Below are positions 18,525-28,170 of a stretch of 64,000 bases of DNA, piece after piece. The stretch comes from Pseudomonas sp. R5(2019) (GTDB taxonomy: Bacteria; Pseudomonadota; Gammaproteobacteria; Pseudomonadales; Pseudomonadaceae), in the NCBI RefSeq assembly GCF_009905435.1, contig NZ_JAAAMT010000013.1:1-64000 (forward strand). The letters run 5' to 3'. Below the pieces are notes generated by a model, which saw only the letters and a list, made by a program, of their open reading frames with translations, was not told where the DNA came from and ran no database searches. Within the stretch, counting starts at the first letter, position 1. Every line of letters starts with the position of its first letter. A program made the position numbers and the translations under genes.

Positions 18525-19892
18525 GTGAGCAATTCAAACAACGCATCTGCCGTTCCAGACAGCAATTCGGCCCTGACTCGCGCCGTGAGCAAAGTGAAGA
18601 GTCATGTACTCCCACTGTTTGTCATCATGTTTATCCTTAACTACATCGACCGAGTCAATATCGGTTTCGTGCGCACGCACATGGAGCATGACCTAGGGAT
18701 CGGCGCTGCCGCCTATGGACTGGGTGCCGGCCTCTTCTTCATCGGCTATGCACTATTCGAAGTCCCTTCCAACATGCTGCTACAAAGGGTGGGGGCACGT
18801 ATTTGGCTCACCCGCATCATGTTCACCTGGGGCATCGTCGCAACGATGATGGCGTTCATCCAGAACGAAACCCATTTTTACATTCTGCGTTTTCTGCTTG
18901 GCGTCGCCGAAGCAGGCTTCTTCCCCGGCGTGATCTACTACTTCACTCGTTGGCTGCCAGGTGTCGAGCGCGGTAAAGCCATTGCCATATTCCTGAGTGG
19001 CTCAGCCATTGCGTCCCTGATTTCAGGCCCATTGTCGGGCGCACTCTTGCAGATCGAAGGATTTGGCTTTCATGGGTGGCAATGGATGTTTGCCATCGAA
19101 GGCTTGGCCTCGGTGTTTATTGGATTCTTTGTCTGGTTCTGGCTTGACTCCAAACCCCATGACGCCAAATGGCTGACTCGCGAAGAGCAGGATGCACTGG
19201 TAGGCGCCATCGATCAGGAACAGCGCGAGCGTGAAGTGCTGACCAGTGTCAAACCGACCATTGGCAAGCTCCTCAAAGATCGCCAGATCCTGCTGTTTTG
19301 CGCCTTGTACTTCTGCATTCAGCTGACGATCTACGCGGCCACCTTCTGGCTTCCTAGCATCATTAAGAAGATGGGCGAGCTTAGTGATGTGCAAGTGGGC
19401 TTTTTCAACTCGATTCCTTGGCTCATCTCCATCATCGCCATGTACGCCTTTGCCTCGCTGTCAGGCAAGTTCAAATTCCAGCAGGCTTGGGTGGCGACTG
19501 CATTGCTGATAGCAGCCGCCGGCATGTTCCTTTCCACCACGGGTGGGCCGATCTTCGCCTTTGTCGCCATTTGCTTCGCCGCCATCGGCTTCAAGTCTGC
19601 ATCTTCGTTGTTCTGGCCAATTCCCCAAGGCTACCTGGATGCCCGTATCGCCGCCGCCGTCATCGCGTTGATTAACTCGATCGGCAACCTGGGTGGTTTC
19701 GTGGCACCGACGACCTTCGGTTTCCTGGAACAAACAACCGGGTCTATCCAGGGTGGTCTTTATGGCCTGGCCGGCACATCGGTGCTCGCCGCGATATTGG
19801 TGTTCTTTGCCAAAACCTCACCCACACCATCTGCCCAAGTGACGACGCCGAACTCCGCTCCAACGGGTGCGACAGTCAGCAAGTCTCACTGA
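18525..19892 (+). CDS. gudP: MFS aldarate (glucarate/galactarate) transporter
   Basis: A 455-residue anion:cation symporter of the GudP type with about 12 membrane helices. The signature FILNYIDRVNIGFVRTHM follows helix 1; GVAEAGFFPGVIYYFTRWLP matches the loop after helix 4. It has a GTG start preceded by GGGAG at 9 bases. It lies between kdgD and gudD, 80 bases after kdgD, in a probable operon. The likely role is proton-coupled uptake of glucarate or galactarate across the inner membrane; phthalate or tartrate carriers of the same family are alternatives that context disfavours. Confidence 0.85.
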   Translation: MSNSNNASAVPDSNSALTRAVSKVKSHVLPLFVIMFILNYIDRVNIGFVRTHMEHDLGIGAAAYGLGAGLFFIGYALFEVPSNMLLQRVGARIWLTRIMFTWGIVATMMAFIQNETHFYILRFLLGVAEAGFFPGVIYYFTRWLPGVERGKAIAIFLSGSAIASLISGPLSGALLQIEGFGFHGWQWMFAIEGLASVFIGFFVWFWLDSKPHDAKWLTREEQDALVGAIDQEQREREVLTSVKPTIGKLLKDRQILLFCALYFCIQLTIYAATFWLPSIIKKMGELSDVQVGFFNSIPWLISIIAMYAFASLSGKFKFQQAWVATALLIAAAGMFLSTTGGPIFAFVAICFAAIGFKSASSLFWPIPQGYLDARIAAAVIALINSIGNLGGFVAPTTFGFLEQTTGSIQGGLYGLAGTSVLAAILVFFAKTSPTPSAQVTTPNSAPTGATVSKSH

Positions 19893-19933
19893 CTCACCGA
19901 TAGCTGAACCATCTAATTTCGCAGGAATTTGCT

Positions 19934-21286
19934 ATGAACGCTGAACATACTGCCAACACCACCAAATCACCTGTCGTCACCAGTTTTCAAGTAGTACCCG
20001 TAGCGGGCCACGACAGCATGTTGCTGAACCTGAGCGGAGCCCATGGTCCGTTTTTCACCCGAAACATCGTCATTATCAAGGATAGTTCCGGTAATACCGG
20101 CGTGGGCGAAGTACCTGGTGGCGAACGCATCCGCGAGACACTCGAAGACGCTCGTAGCCTGGTAATGGGCCAGCCCATCGGTCAGTACCAACGCATTCTC
20201 AATCAGATGCGTACCACCTTTGCATCACGTGACGCCGCCGGTCGCGGCCTGCAAACCTTTGACCTGCGCATCACTATTCATGCCGTGACCGCGATGGAAG
20301 CCGCCCTGCTCGACTTGCTGGGTCAATTCCTGGAAGTTCCGGTTGCTGCATTGCTCGGCGAAGGGCAGCAGCGCGACGCGGTGAAAATGCTCGGTTATCT
20401 GTTTTATATCGGTGATCGCAACGAAACCGATTTGGCTTATCGCAGCGAACCGGACGCCGACAATGACTGGTTCCGCGTCCGCCATGAGAAAGCCATGACC
20501 GCCGAAGCGGTGGTGCGCTTGGCCGAGGCAGCCAAAGCGAAGTACGGCTTCAACGACTTCAAGCTCAAGGGCGGTGTACTACGCGCAGATGAAGAAATAG
20601 AAGCGGTGACCGCACTGGCTGAACGCTTTCCTGATGCGCGCATCACCCTCGATCCGAATGGCGCGTGGTCGCTGAAAGAAGCCATCCGTTTGTGCCGGGA
20701 TCAGCATCACGTCCTCGCTTACGCCGAAGACCCATGCGGCGCAGAAAATGGTTACTCGGGCCGTGAAGTCATGGCTGAGTTCCGCCGCGCCACGGGCCTG
20801 AAAACCGCGACCAACATGATCGCGACCGACTGGCGGGAAATGGGCCACGCGATCCAGCTGCAATCGGTGGATATTCCGTTGGCCGATCCGCACTTCTGGA
20901 CGATGCAGGGCTCGGTACGGGTGGCCCAGATGTGTCATGAATGGGGTTTGACTTGGGGCTCTCATTCCAACAACCACTTCGATATCTCCCTGGCCATGTT
21001 CACTCAAGTGGCAGCAGCCGCACCGGGAGAGATCACCGCGATCGACACCCATTGGATCTGGCAGGACGGCCAGCGGCTGACCAAGGAGCCGCTGAAAATC
21101 GAAGGCGGTTTCGTCAAGGTTCCAAGCAAACCAGGCTTGGGCGTAGACATCGACATGGACGCCGTGGCCAAGGCGCACGAAGTGTACAAAGGTATGGGCC
21201 TTGGCGCGCGGGACGACAGTGTCGCCATGCAGTTTTTGATTCCAGGCTGGAGCTTCAACAACAAGCAACCGTGCCTGGTGCGCTGA
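19934..21286 (+). CDS. gudD: Glucarate dehydratase
   Basis: A 450-residue enolase-superfamily enzyme dehydrating D-glucarate to 5-keto-4-deoxyglucarate. Visible motifs are the KxK acid/base pair in FKLKGGV near residue 210, Mg ligands in [15 protein letters not shown] and ATNMIATD, and the catalytic His region [11 protein letters not shown] near 340. The length is that of the family. The start ATG follows CAGGAATTTGCT. The preceding transporter and kdgD supply substrate and remove product. Confidence 0.95.
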   Translation: MNAEHTANTTKSPVVTSFQVVPVAGHDSMLLNLSGAHGPFFTRNIVIIKDSSGNTGVGEVPGGERIRETLEDARSLVMGQPIGQYQRILNQMRTTFASRDAAGRGLQTFDLRITIHAVTAMEAALLDLLGQFLEVPVAALLGEGQQRDAVKMLGYLFYIGDRNETDLAYRSEPDADNDWFRVRHEKAMTAEAVVRLAEAAKAKYGFNDFKLKGGVLRADEEIEAVTALAERFPDARITLDPNGAWSLKEAIRLCRDQHHVLAYAEDPCGAENGYSGREVMAEFRRATGLKTATNMIATDWREMGHAIQLQSVDIPLADPHFWTMQGSVRVAQMCHEWGLTWGSHSNNHFDISLAMFTQVAAAAPGEITAIDTHWIWQDGQRLTKEPLKIEGGFVKVPSKPGLGVDIDMDAVAKAHEVYKGMGLGARDDSVAMQFLIPGWSFNNKQPCLVR

Positions 21287-21358
21287 ACCACTGCGCTCAC
21301 GTAGGTACCACAAGCACCGCGATCTCCCTTATAGCGCTTCATCCTCAGAAAAGAAAAA

Positions 21359-21385
21359 GGGGCACCAAAAGTGCCCCTCCCCTGT
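21359..21385 (-). terminator. Hairpin with T-tract on the minus strand
   Basis: The stem GGGGCAC (21,359-21,365) with GTGCCCC (21,371-21,377) has a 5-base loop. The run AAGAAAAA immediately left of it gives a T-rich tail only when read on the minus strand, so as a classic terminator it faces left, although both flanking genes run right. It may still serve as a processing stem after gudD. Confidence 0.5.
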
Positions 21386-21450
21386 GTCACATTATTTAAC
21401 CGACTTCAGCCAAGCACCCGTTGTTCCACCTGAAGCGAACGGAGACAGAT

Positions 21451-23034
21451 ATGCTCACTCTTCTTGGCCAAAATTTTATCGCAGGCGAACGTAGTGCCGA
21501 CGGCGAGCCGCAACTCAAGAGCCTGGACGCAACCACTGGCCAGCCACTGCCGTATGACTTCTATCAAGCAACAGAGCGCGAAGTAGACCGCGCCGCCTTA
21601 GCCGCTGAAACAGCGTTCGTTGAGTATCGCCAATTAAGCCCGGTACGCCGGGCCGAGTTCCTGGATGCCATCGCGGATGAAATTGACCAATTAGGTGAAG
21701 ATTTCGTAGCGATCATCTGCCAGGAAACCGCCTTGCCCGCCGCCCGTATTCAGGGTGAGCGAGCCCGCACGAGTGGCCAAATGCGCTTGTTTGCAAAAGT
21801 CCTGCGCCGTGGCGACTTTCTAGGCGCACGAATCGACCTGGCCTTGCCTGATCGCAAGCCGCTTGCGCGAGTCGACTTACGTCAATACCGCATAGGCGTC
21901 GGCCCAGTCGCTGTGTTTGGCGCCAGTAATTTCCCCCTTGCATTTTCTACCGCTGGTGGCGATACGGCCGCTGCTCTCGCCGCAGGCTGCCCAGTCGTAT
22001 TCAAGGCCCACAGCGGTCATATGGCGACGGCCGATCAGGTGGGCTGCGCCATTATTCGGGCTGCTGAGCGCACCGGCATGCCCAATGGCGTCTTCAATAT
22101 GATTTTCGGCTCAGGCGTGGGTGAGTGGTTGGTCAAGCACCCAGCCATACAGGCGGTTGGCTTTACCGGATCGCTGGCAGGTGGCAATGCTCTGTGCAAG
22201 ATGGCGGCAGAGCGTCCACAACCCATTCCAGTGTTCGCCGAGATGTCCAGCATCAACCCGGTCGTGCTGCTGCCTGCCGCGCTGTCCACCAGAGGGGAAT
22301 CAGTGGCCAAGGATCTGGCTGCCTCAGTCGTCATGGGTTGCGGTCAATTCTGCACCAATCCTGGCTTGGTGATCGGAATAAAATCGCCTCAGTTCGCTCA
22401 GTTCCTAGAGCACCTGCAAGGTCAAATGGCGATCCAGGCACCGCAGACCATGCTGAACGCTGGAGGCCTGCGCAGCTACTCCAAAGGACTTGAACACTTG
22501 CATGCCCATCCGGGCATCACCCATCTGGCTGGCTCTGAACAGAATGGTAACCAGGCGCACCCACAGTTATTCAAGGCTGATGTGCAGTTACTGCTTAGCG
22601 GTGATGAGCTGCTGCAAGAAGAAGTATTCGGCCCGACCACGATCGTGATCGAAGTCGCAGACGACAAGGAGCTCAAGCTCGCTCTGCAATCATTGCGCGG
22701 TCAACTGACAGCCACACTGATTGGCGAACCTGCCGACCTGCAGCAGTACCAGTGGCTTGTCCCAGTGCTGGAGCAAAAAGTCGGACGGATATTGGTCAAT
22801 GGATATCCAACCGGCGTAGAAGTCTGTGAGGCCATGGTTCACGGCGGGCCTTATCCTGCAACGTCGGACTCGCGCGGAACCTCCGTGGGTACGTTGGCGA
22901 TCGATCGCTTTCTGCGCCCGGTCTGCTTCCAAAATTATCCCGACGCGCTTTTGCCTCCAGCCTTGCAGAACAGCAATCCGCTCAAGCTCAAACGTTTGGT
23001 CAATAGCGAGTGGAGTGAGGCCGCAATTAGCTAA
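21451..23034 (+). CDS. 2-oxoglutarate semialdehyde dehydrogenase
   Basis: A 527-residue aldehyde dehydrogenase oxidising 2,5-dioxovalerate to 2-oxoglutarate with NAD(P), the last step of the aldarate pathway. It has the cofactor motif VFGASNFPLAFSTAGGDTA, the Lys in VVFKAHSGH, GFTGSLAGG, catalytic Glu in PVFAEMSSINPV, and catalytic Cys in GCGQFCTNPGL. The length fits the semialdehyde dehydrogenase subgroup (about 525) rather than ordinary aldehyde dehydrogenases (about 480-500). The start ATG follows ACGGAGACAGAT; the frame is open upstream from a TTG without a ribosome site. Confidence 0.9.
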   Translation: MLTLLGQNFIAGERSADGEPQLKSLDATTGQPLPYDFYQATEREVDRAALAAETAFVEYRQLSPVRRAEFLDAIADEIDQLGEDFVAIICQETALPAARIQGERARTSGQMRLFAKVLRRGDFLGARIDLALPDRKPLARVDLRQYRIGVGPVAVFGASNFPLAFSTAGGDTAAALAAGCPVVFKAHSGHMATADQVGCAIIRAAERTGMPNGVFNMIFGSGVGEWLVKHPAIQAVGFTGSLAGGNALCKMAAERPQPIPVFAEMSSINPVVLLPAALSTRGESVAKDLAASVVMGCGQFCTNPGLVIGIKSPQFAQFLEHLQGQMAIQAPQTMLNAGGLRSYSKGLEHLHAHPGITHLAGSEQNGNQAHPQLFKADVQLLLSGDELLQEEVFGPTTIVIEVADDKELKLALQSLRGQLTATLIGEPADLQQYQWLVPVLEQKVGRILVNGYPTGVEVCEAMVHGGPYPATSDSRGTSVGTLAIDRFLRPVCFQNYPDALLPPALQNSNPLKLKRLVNSEWSEAAIS

Positions 23035-23146
23035 CCCACTCCTTACTGCTTTTGTTGGGCACGCGGCGCAATCACTTGCGCCGCCGTCCTTTGAAACAAG
23101 CCACGCTGAAGGCAATCGACAAGACGTATTACAAGCTGGGGATGAT

Positions 23147-23545
23147 ATGGAGACCTTCATGATCGAGCCCTCTCACTCCCTTTATCGCCGGTCCAAGGGT
23201 TTCAACCAATCGAGAAACCTGTCTTCCCTTCTCGCTCAGGTGCTTACAGAACGGATTGCCAGCGGCGGACAAACCATCACCGACTCGGCCACCTGGAACC
23301 TGACGGCGGACAACGCTCAGAACATGTACGTGGCCGCCGGCCAGCTCACTTCTGGCTTTGTGTCCAATGACACGCTGCTTGGTGCCCACAAGTACGGTTC
23401 GGACAACTTCTTCCGCGGCGGCACGCCGACAACGGGGCGCCGACAATGTCGTAGGATGTCTATTCACCAAACTCACGCCATCTGCAACCACATGAATAGA
23501 CACACCTCTCTAGCCACAACAAAAACCCCTACTGTATTTAGCTAA
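23147..23545 (+). pseudogene. FadR/GntR start fused to unknown sequence
   Basis: The frame begins METFMIEPSHSLYRRSKG, then QSRNLSSLLAQVLTERIASG, which looks like the first helix of a FadR-type GntR regulator. It switches abruptly to NLTADNAQNMYVAAGQLTSG and GAHKYGSDNFFRGG, unlike any part of a regulator, and no winged helix follows. I take it as a deletion remnant of a third regulator joined to a fragment of another gene, which I cannot identify. Confidence 0.5.
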
Positions 23546-23565
23546 AAATCACTGTTCGCGAATCA

Positions 23566-23620
23566 TTGACAACGTTTTTTACGACTGGTAGAAATACTGA
23601 TCTTGTACGACAACATACAA
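23566..23620 (+). promoter_or_regulatory. Promoter and best operator copy before the porin gene
   Basis: TTGACA (23,566-23,571), a 17-base spacer and TAGAAA (23,589-23,594) are followed 8 bases later by TTGTACGACAACATACAA (23,603-23,620). Spacing from the -10 to the operator is the same as at 9,375-9,430. The operator ends are inverted (TTGT/ACAA). It would control the porin, uronate dehydrogenase and lactonase genes downstream. Confidence 0.7.
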
Positions 23621-23847
23621 CAAATACAACGAGCCTAGATATGACCATGTCGACAGCATCTGCACCTCGCGCCCCCGACTATCACGATTCATCCTACATC
23701 GCCCCCACACACTCCCCATCTATATCAGTCAGGGGCGCCGGTCGAGCCACGCCCCAGCCCTGACGAGCTGTAGGCGAACCGCCACCACCACACGTCTGAC
23801 ACATCCAACTGGCGTCGGCTTGTTTCACATTTGGGAGCACAACAATA

Positions 23848-25098
23848 ATGAAAACCCGCAAAACACTTTCCGTGGCCCTGCTTGGTGCCAGCGGTCTTAT
23901 CGGCAATCTGCCTGCCGTCAGCTTGGCTGCCGGCTTTACCGAGGATGCCAAGATCACCCTCGGCCTGCGCAACTACTACTTCAATCGCAACTACCTCAAC
24001 CATAGTGGCCCCAACGACCAGCCTCAGGCCGAGGCCTGGACCCAGAGTTTCATCCTCGACGCCCGCTCCGGCTTCACCCAGAGCACCATCGGCTTCGGCC
24101 TGGATGTGCTCGGCATGTACAGCCTGAAGCTGGACGGCAACAGAAACGCCGCCAACAGCCAGATGCTACCGATTCACGACGACGGTCGGCCCGCCGATGA
24201 TTTCGGTCGCACCGCCGTCGCCGCCAAGGCCAAAATCTCCAAGACCGAGCTGAAGGTCGGTGAGTGGTTTGCCGTGCTGCCGATCCTCCGTGCCGACGAC
24301 GGTCGTTCGCTGCCGCAAACCTTCCAGGGGGCGCAGATCACCTCCAATGAAATCAACGGCCTGACTCTTTACGGCGGTCAGTTCTGGAAGAACAGCCAAC
24401 GTCAGGACGCCAGTCGGGAAGAGATGTCCTTCAGTGGCTTCGAAGGCGATGATTTCAACTTCGCTGGCGGCGAATTCCGCTTCAACGGCAAGAACACCAT
24501 GATCGGCCTGTGGCACGCCCGACTGGAAGACGTCTACCAGCAAGGCTACCTGCAGCTGACCCACAGCCAGCCTCTCGGCGACTGGGTGCTGGGTGCCAAC
24601 CTCGGCTACTTCGACGGCAAGGACGAAGGTGCGGCCAAGGCCGGCAACCTGGACAACAAGGTCTACCAGGGCAGCTTTTCAGCCAAGACCGGCAACAACA
24701 CCTTCACCGTGGCCTACCAGAAGCTGAGCGGTAACAGCAAGTTCCTGCGCATCGACGGCGCCAGCGGCGGCGAGCTGGTCAACGACGGGTACACCAACAG
24801 CTACGATGCCATCAATGAGCGCTCCTGGCAGGTTCGTCACGACTACAACTTCACCGGTCTCGGCATTCCTGGACTGACCCTGATGAACCGCTATGTCAAC
24901 GGCGACAGCATACATACAACCGATGGTCGCAAGGACGGCGAAGAGTGGGGTCGCGAATCCGAGCTGGCCTACACCATTCAGGAAGGTACCCTGAAGAATT
25001 TCACTATGCGCTGGCGCAACTCCGACGTCCGTCGCGACGTTGGCCAGGATTTCAACGAAAACCGTCTGATCTTCAGCTACCCGCTGTCGATCCTGTAA
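23848..25098 (+). CDS. OprD-family outer-membrane porin
   Basis: A 416-residue OprD/Occ channel. A Sec signal peptide (LSVALLGASGLIGNLPAVSL, cleavage near residue 28) leads to the family opening EDAKITLGLRNYYFNRNYLN. Alternating beta-strands follow, with LKVGEWFAVLPILRADDGRS, GLTLYGGQFWKNS and a C-terminal aromatic-rich strand ending FSYPLSIL. Such 18-strand channels take up small carboxylates. The position, with an operator upstream and uronate dehydrogenase downstream, points to uronates or aldarates. The start follows GGGAGCACAACAATA. Confidence 0.92.
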   Translation: MKTRKTLSVALLGASGLIGNLPAVSLAAGFTEDAKITLGLRNYYFNRNYLNHSGPNDQPQAEAWTQSFILDARSGFTQSTIGFGLDVLGMYSLKLDGNRNAANSQMLPIHDDGRPADDFGRTAVAAKAKISKTELKVGEWFAVLPILRADDGRSLPQTFQGAQITSNEINGLTLYGGQFWKNSQRQDASREEMSFSGFEGDDFNFAGGEFRFNGKNTMIGLWHARLEDVYQQGYLQLTHSQPLGDWVLGANLGYFDGKDEGAAKAGNLDNKVYQGSFSAKTGNNTFTVAYQKLSGNSKFLRIDGASGGELVNDGYTNSYDAINERSWQVRHDYNFTGLGIPGLTLMNRYVNGDSIHTTDGRKDGEEWGRESELAYTIQEGTLKNFTMRWRNSDVRRDVGQDFNENRLIFSYPLSIL

Positions 25099-25109
25099 TC
25101 GAGCGTCCT

Positions 25110-25132
25110 GCCCGTCACCATGACGGGCTTTT
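25110..25132 (+). terminator. Rho-independent terminator after the porin gene
   Basis: The stem GCCCGTCA/TGACGGGC has a 3-base loop and is followed by TTTTC, 11 bases after the porin stop. It may be leaky, since uronate dehydrogenase follows only 37 bases later without an obvious promoter, so porin transcripts would exceed those of downstream genes. Confidence 0.75.
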
Positions 25133-25169
25133 CAATGCTCGCATACGTTAACAATAAATAAGGCCCGCC

Positions 25170-25991
25170 ATGACCACCACCTCCACACATCGCTTCAATC
25201 GCCTGCTGCTCACTGGCGCCGCAGGCGGCCTGGGCAAAGTGCTTCGCCTACGACTCAAGGGCTGCGCCGAGGTACTGCGTATCTCCGATATCAGCCCGAT
25301 GTCGCCGGCCATCAGCCCCCAGGAAGAAATCGTGCCATGTGATCTCGCCGACAAGTCGGCCGTACATGCTCTGGTCGAAGGCGTAGATGCCATCGTGCAT
25401 TTTGGTGGCGTATCGGTCGAACGGCCCTTCGAGGAAATCCTCGGCCCCAATATTTGTGGCGTCTTCCACATTTACGAAGCAGCGCGTCGGCACGGGGTCA
25501 AGCGCATTATCTTCGCCAGCTCCAACCACGTCATTGGTTTCTACAAGCAAGACCAAACTATCGACGCCCATGCCCAGCGCCGCCCGGACAGCTACTACGG
25601 TCTGTCCAAATCCTACGGCGAAGACATGGCCACCTTCTACTTCGATCGCTACGGCATTGAGACCGTGAGCATTCGAATCGGCTCTTCATTCCCCGAACCG
25701 CAAAACCGCCGGATGATGAGCACCTGGCTGAGCTTTGACGACCTCACGCAATTGGTCGAGCGCGCGCTGTACGCGCCGAATGTCGGTCACACCGTGGTCT
25801 ATGGCGCCTCAAATAATCTGAACGTGTGGTGGGACAACCGCTTCGCTGCCCACCTGGGTTTTGAACCCAAGGACAGCTCTGAAGTGTTCCGCGACAAGGT
25901 TGAAGCCCAACCAATGCCGGCAGCCAATGACCCAAACATGGTTTATCAAGGCGGCGCCTTCGTCGCAGCCGGGCCATTTGGGGGCGAGTAA
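25170..25991 (+). CDS. udh: Uronate dehydrogenase
   Basis: A 273-residue extended short-chain dehydrogenase. It oxidises glucuronate or galacturonate to the aldarolactone with NAD. The NAD-binding motif TGAAGGLGK is near residue 15. The catalytic Ser lies in FASSNHVIGFY and the Tyr-Lys pair in YYGLSKSYGED (about residue 145). The family Arg segment SIRIGSSFPEPQNRRMMSTW is present. It starts the oxidative uronate route; the lactonase that opens its product is the next gene, 49 bases away. Confidence 0.95.
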   Translation: MTTTSTHRFNRLLLTGAAGGLGKVLRLRLKGCAEVLRISDISPMSPAISPQEEIVPCDLADKSAVHALVEGVDAIVHFGGVSVERPFEEILGPNICGVFHIYEAARRHGVKRIIFASSNHVIGFYKQDQTIDAHAQRRPDSYYGLSKSYGEDMATFYFDRYGIETVSIRIGSSFPEPQNRRMMSTWLSFDDLTQLVERALYAPNVGHTVVYGASNNLNVWWDNRFAAHLGFEPKDSSEVFRDKVEAQPMPAANDPNMVYQGGAFVAAGPFGGE

Positions 25992-26040
25992 AGCCTAGCT
26001 CGCACGGATAACAAGAAAAACGAACAGAGAACGAGCTGCC

Positions 26041-26928
26041 ATGACCGCTGAACTGATTCTCGATGCACGCAACGCCACGGGCGAAAGCCCGGTCTGGAGC
26101 ACTGCCCAACAGGCGTTGTTCTGGGTGGATATTCCTGCAAAACGCCTGCACCGCTGGACCCTCGCCGACGGCCACCAGCAAAGCTGGGAAGCCCCACAAA
26201 TGCTCGCGTGCATTGCTCAAAACGGTGATGGCAGCTGGATCGCCGGCATGGAAAGCGGCCTGTTCAACTTAACACCTCAAGCCGATGGCAGCCTCGACAC
26301 CAGCCTGTTGAGCCAGGTGTCCCACGCGCAACCGAACATGCGCTTCAACGATGGCCGCTGTGATCGACAGGGCCGTTTCTGGGCCGGCACCATGGTGATG
26401 GACATGGCCGCGGGCGCACAGGTGGGTGCCCTGTATCGCTACGTTGCTGGGCAAAGCGCGCCCCTCACACCTCAACTTGAGGGTTTGATTGTCCCTAACG
26501 GCCTGGCCTTCAGCCCGGACGGAAAAACCATGTACCTCTCCGACTCGCACCCCAACGTGCAGAAGATCTGGGCCTTCGACTACGACACCGACAGCGGTAC
26601 GCCTCATGACCGCCGCCTGCTGGTGGACATGAATGAGCATGCGGGTCGCCCCGATGGCGCGGCCGTCGATGCCGAGGGCTGCTACTGGATCTGCGGCAAT
26701 GACGCGGGCCTGATCCATCGCTTCACCCCCGAAGGCAAGCTCGACCGCTCCCTGAGCGTACCGGTGAAAAAACCCGCTATGTGCGCCTTTGGTGGTGCGA
26801 ATCTTGACACCCTGTTCGTCACCTCGATCCGACCCGCGGGGGACATCAGTGATCAACCTTTGGCCGGTGGTGTATTTGCTCTGCACCCTGGAATCAAGGG
26901 GCTGCCAGAACCTGAATTCAAGCTCTAA
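26041..26928 (+). CDS. uxuL: SMP-30 family aldarolactone lactonase
   Basis: A 295-residue six-bladed propeller lactonase of the SMP-30/gluconolactonase family with no signal peptide. Metal-site residues are visible in TGESPVWS (Glu near residue 15), RFNDGRCDRQGRFWAGTM (Asn/Asp), VPNGLAFSPDGKTMYLSDS (Asn and Asp) and GRPDGAAVDAEGCYWI. It should hydrolyse glucaro- or galactaro-lactone made by uronate dehydrogenase to the aldarate used by GudD. The exact sugar preference (UxuL versus UxuF type) cannot be told by eye. Confidence 0.85.
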   Translation: MTAELILDARNATGESPVWSTAQQALFWVDIPAKRLHRWTLADGHQQSWEAPQMLACIAQNGDGSWIAGMESGLFNLTPQADGSLDTSLLSQVSHAQPNMRFNDGRCDRQGRFWAGTMVMDMAAGAQVGALYRYVAGQSAPLTPQLEGLIVPNGLAFSPDGKTMYLSDSHPNVQKIWAFDYDTDSGTPHDRRLLVDMNEHAGRPDGAAVDAEGCYWICGNDAGLIHRFTPEGKLDRSLSVPVKKPAMCAFGGANLDTLFVTSIRPAGDISDQPLAGGVFALHPGIKGLPEPEFKL

Positions 26929-26987
26929 CTGTTATCCCTGTAATGCTGAACCGACAATTTTTAAAACAAAAAAGTATGGAGTTTCAC

Positions 26988-27971
26988 ATGGATTTCAAAT
27001 GCAAATTACTCATCGTTGCACTCCCTCTGGCGTTCTGCCTTTAAGGCATGGCCCAGGCCGAAATCAAGATCAAGTTCGCCGAAGTTCACCCCGCCGGTTA
27101 TCCGCCGGTGGCTGCTGAACAGGAAATGGGCAAAAAGCTCCAAGACCAGAGCAAAGGGGACATCAGCTTCAAAATGTTTGCCGGGGGCGTGTTGGGCTCA
27201 GAGAAAGAAGTGGTCGAACAACTTCAGTCTGGCGCAGTGCAGATGACCCGCGTTAGCCTCGTCATCCTTGGGCCTGTGGTGACGGAAACCAATGCGTTCA
27301 ACCTGCCGTTTGTGTTCCGCGATCAGGCGCACATGCGCAAAATCATCGACGGTGAAATCGGCCAGGAGATGCTCGACAAGATCACCAACTCTGATTTCAA
27401 CATGGTCGCGCTGGCCTGGATGGATGTTGGCACCCGCAACCTGTACACCAAGAGGCCAGTGCGCACTATTGCCGATCTCAAGGGCATGAAAATCCGCGTC
27501 CAGGGCAACCCGGTATTCCTCGACACCATCAACGATATGGGCGGCAATGGTATTGCCATGGCCACCAGCGAGATTTTCAGCGCCCTGCAGACCGGCGTGA
27601 TCGACGGCGCAGAAAACAATCCACCGACCTACCTTGAACACAACCACTTCCAGAACGCCAAGTACTTCACTTGGACCGATCATCTGATCCTGCCCGAGCC
27701 GATCGTGATCGCCAAGACCACCTGGATCAAGCTCAGCCCTGAGCAACAGGCCCTGGTGCAAAAGCTTGCCCGCGAAGCGCAGTTCGAAGAGCGCGCCCTG
27801 TGGGACAAAAAATCGGCCGATGCAGAAATCAAACTCAAGGCCTCTGGCGTGGAATTCATCACGCTCACCCCAGAACAGAAAAAAGCTTTCTATGACGCTA
27901 CTCAGCCGGTTCGCGACCAATACGGTGCGGACTACAAAGAGCTGATCTCGCGCATTGAAGCAGTCCAATAA
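26988..27971 (+). pseudogene. TRAP transporter binding protein, stop codon in signal peptide
   Basis: The frame begins MDFKCKLLIVALPLAFCL, a signal peptide, then TAA at 27,042-27,044, then GMAQAEIKIKFAEVHP and a full DctP domain to 27,971 with IRVQGNPVFLDTINDMGGNG (sugar-acid-type substrate site) and GVIDGAENNPPTY. A single base change (for instance TCA to TAA) explains the stop, which falls just before the signal cleavage site. Restart at the ATG at 27,048 would give a 307-residue protein without an export signal, so the product would not reach the periplasm. In P. putida this gene set follows udh and the lactonase. Confidence 0.85.
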
Positions 27972-28033
27972 GCCTGTCCTATAACGCCGCGGTGGCGGGC
28001 GCAAGTCCGTTTACCGCCGCTGTGGTGAGCCTC

Positions 28034-28170
28034 ATGAAAAATATTGTGCTGCGTTTTAACGACATGCTGTACAGGGTCTGTATCGGAATCGCCGGCTTGC
28101 CGGTGCTGACGACCCTGATCATTCCCTGGGGCATCTTTGCCCGTTACGTGCTGGGCAGCGGCTCCAACTG
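28034..28170 (+). pseudogene. TRAP small permease, truncated
   Basis: Begins MKNIVLRFNDMLYRVCIGIA, with a first membrane helix ending LIIPWGIFARYVLGSGSNWP, characteristic of DctQ. Homology stops at about base 28,170 and unrelated sequence continues in frame (RVCKNAMGAENW) to a stop. Three further helices and the whole large permease gene are missing. With the defective binding protein this makes the TRAP system non-functional. Confidence 0.8.
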
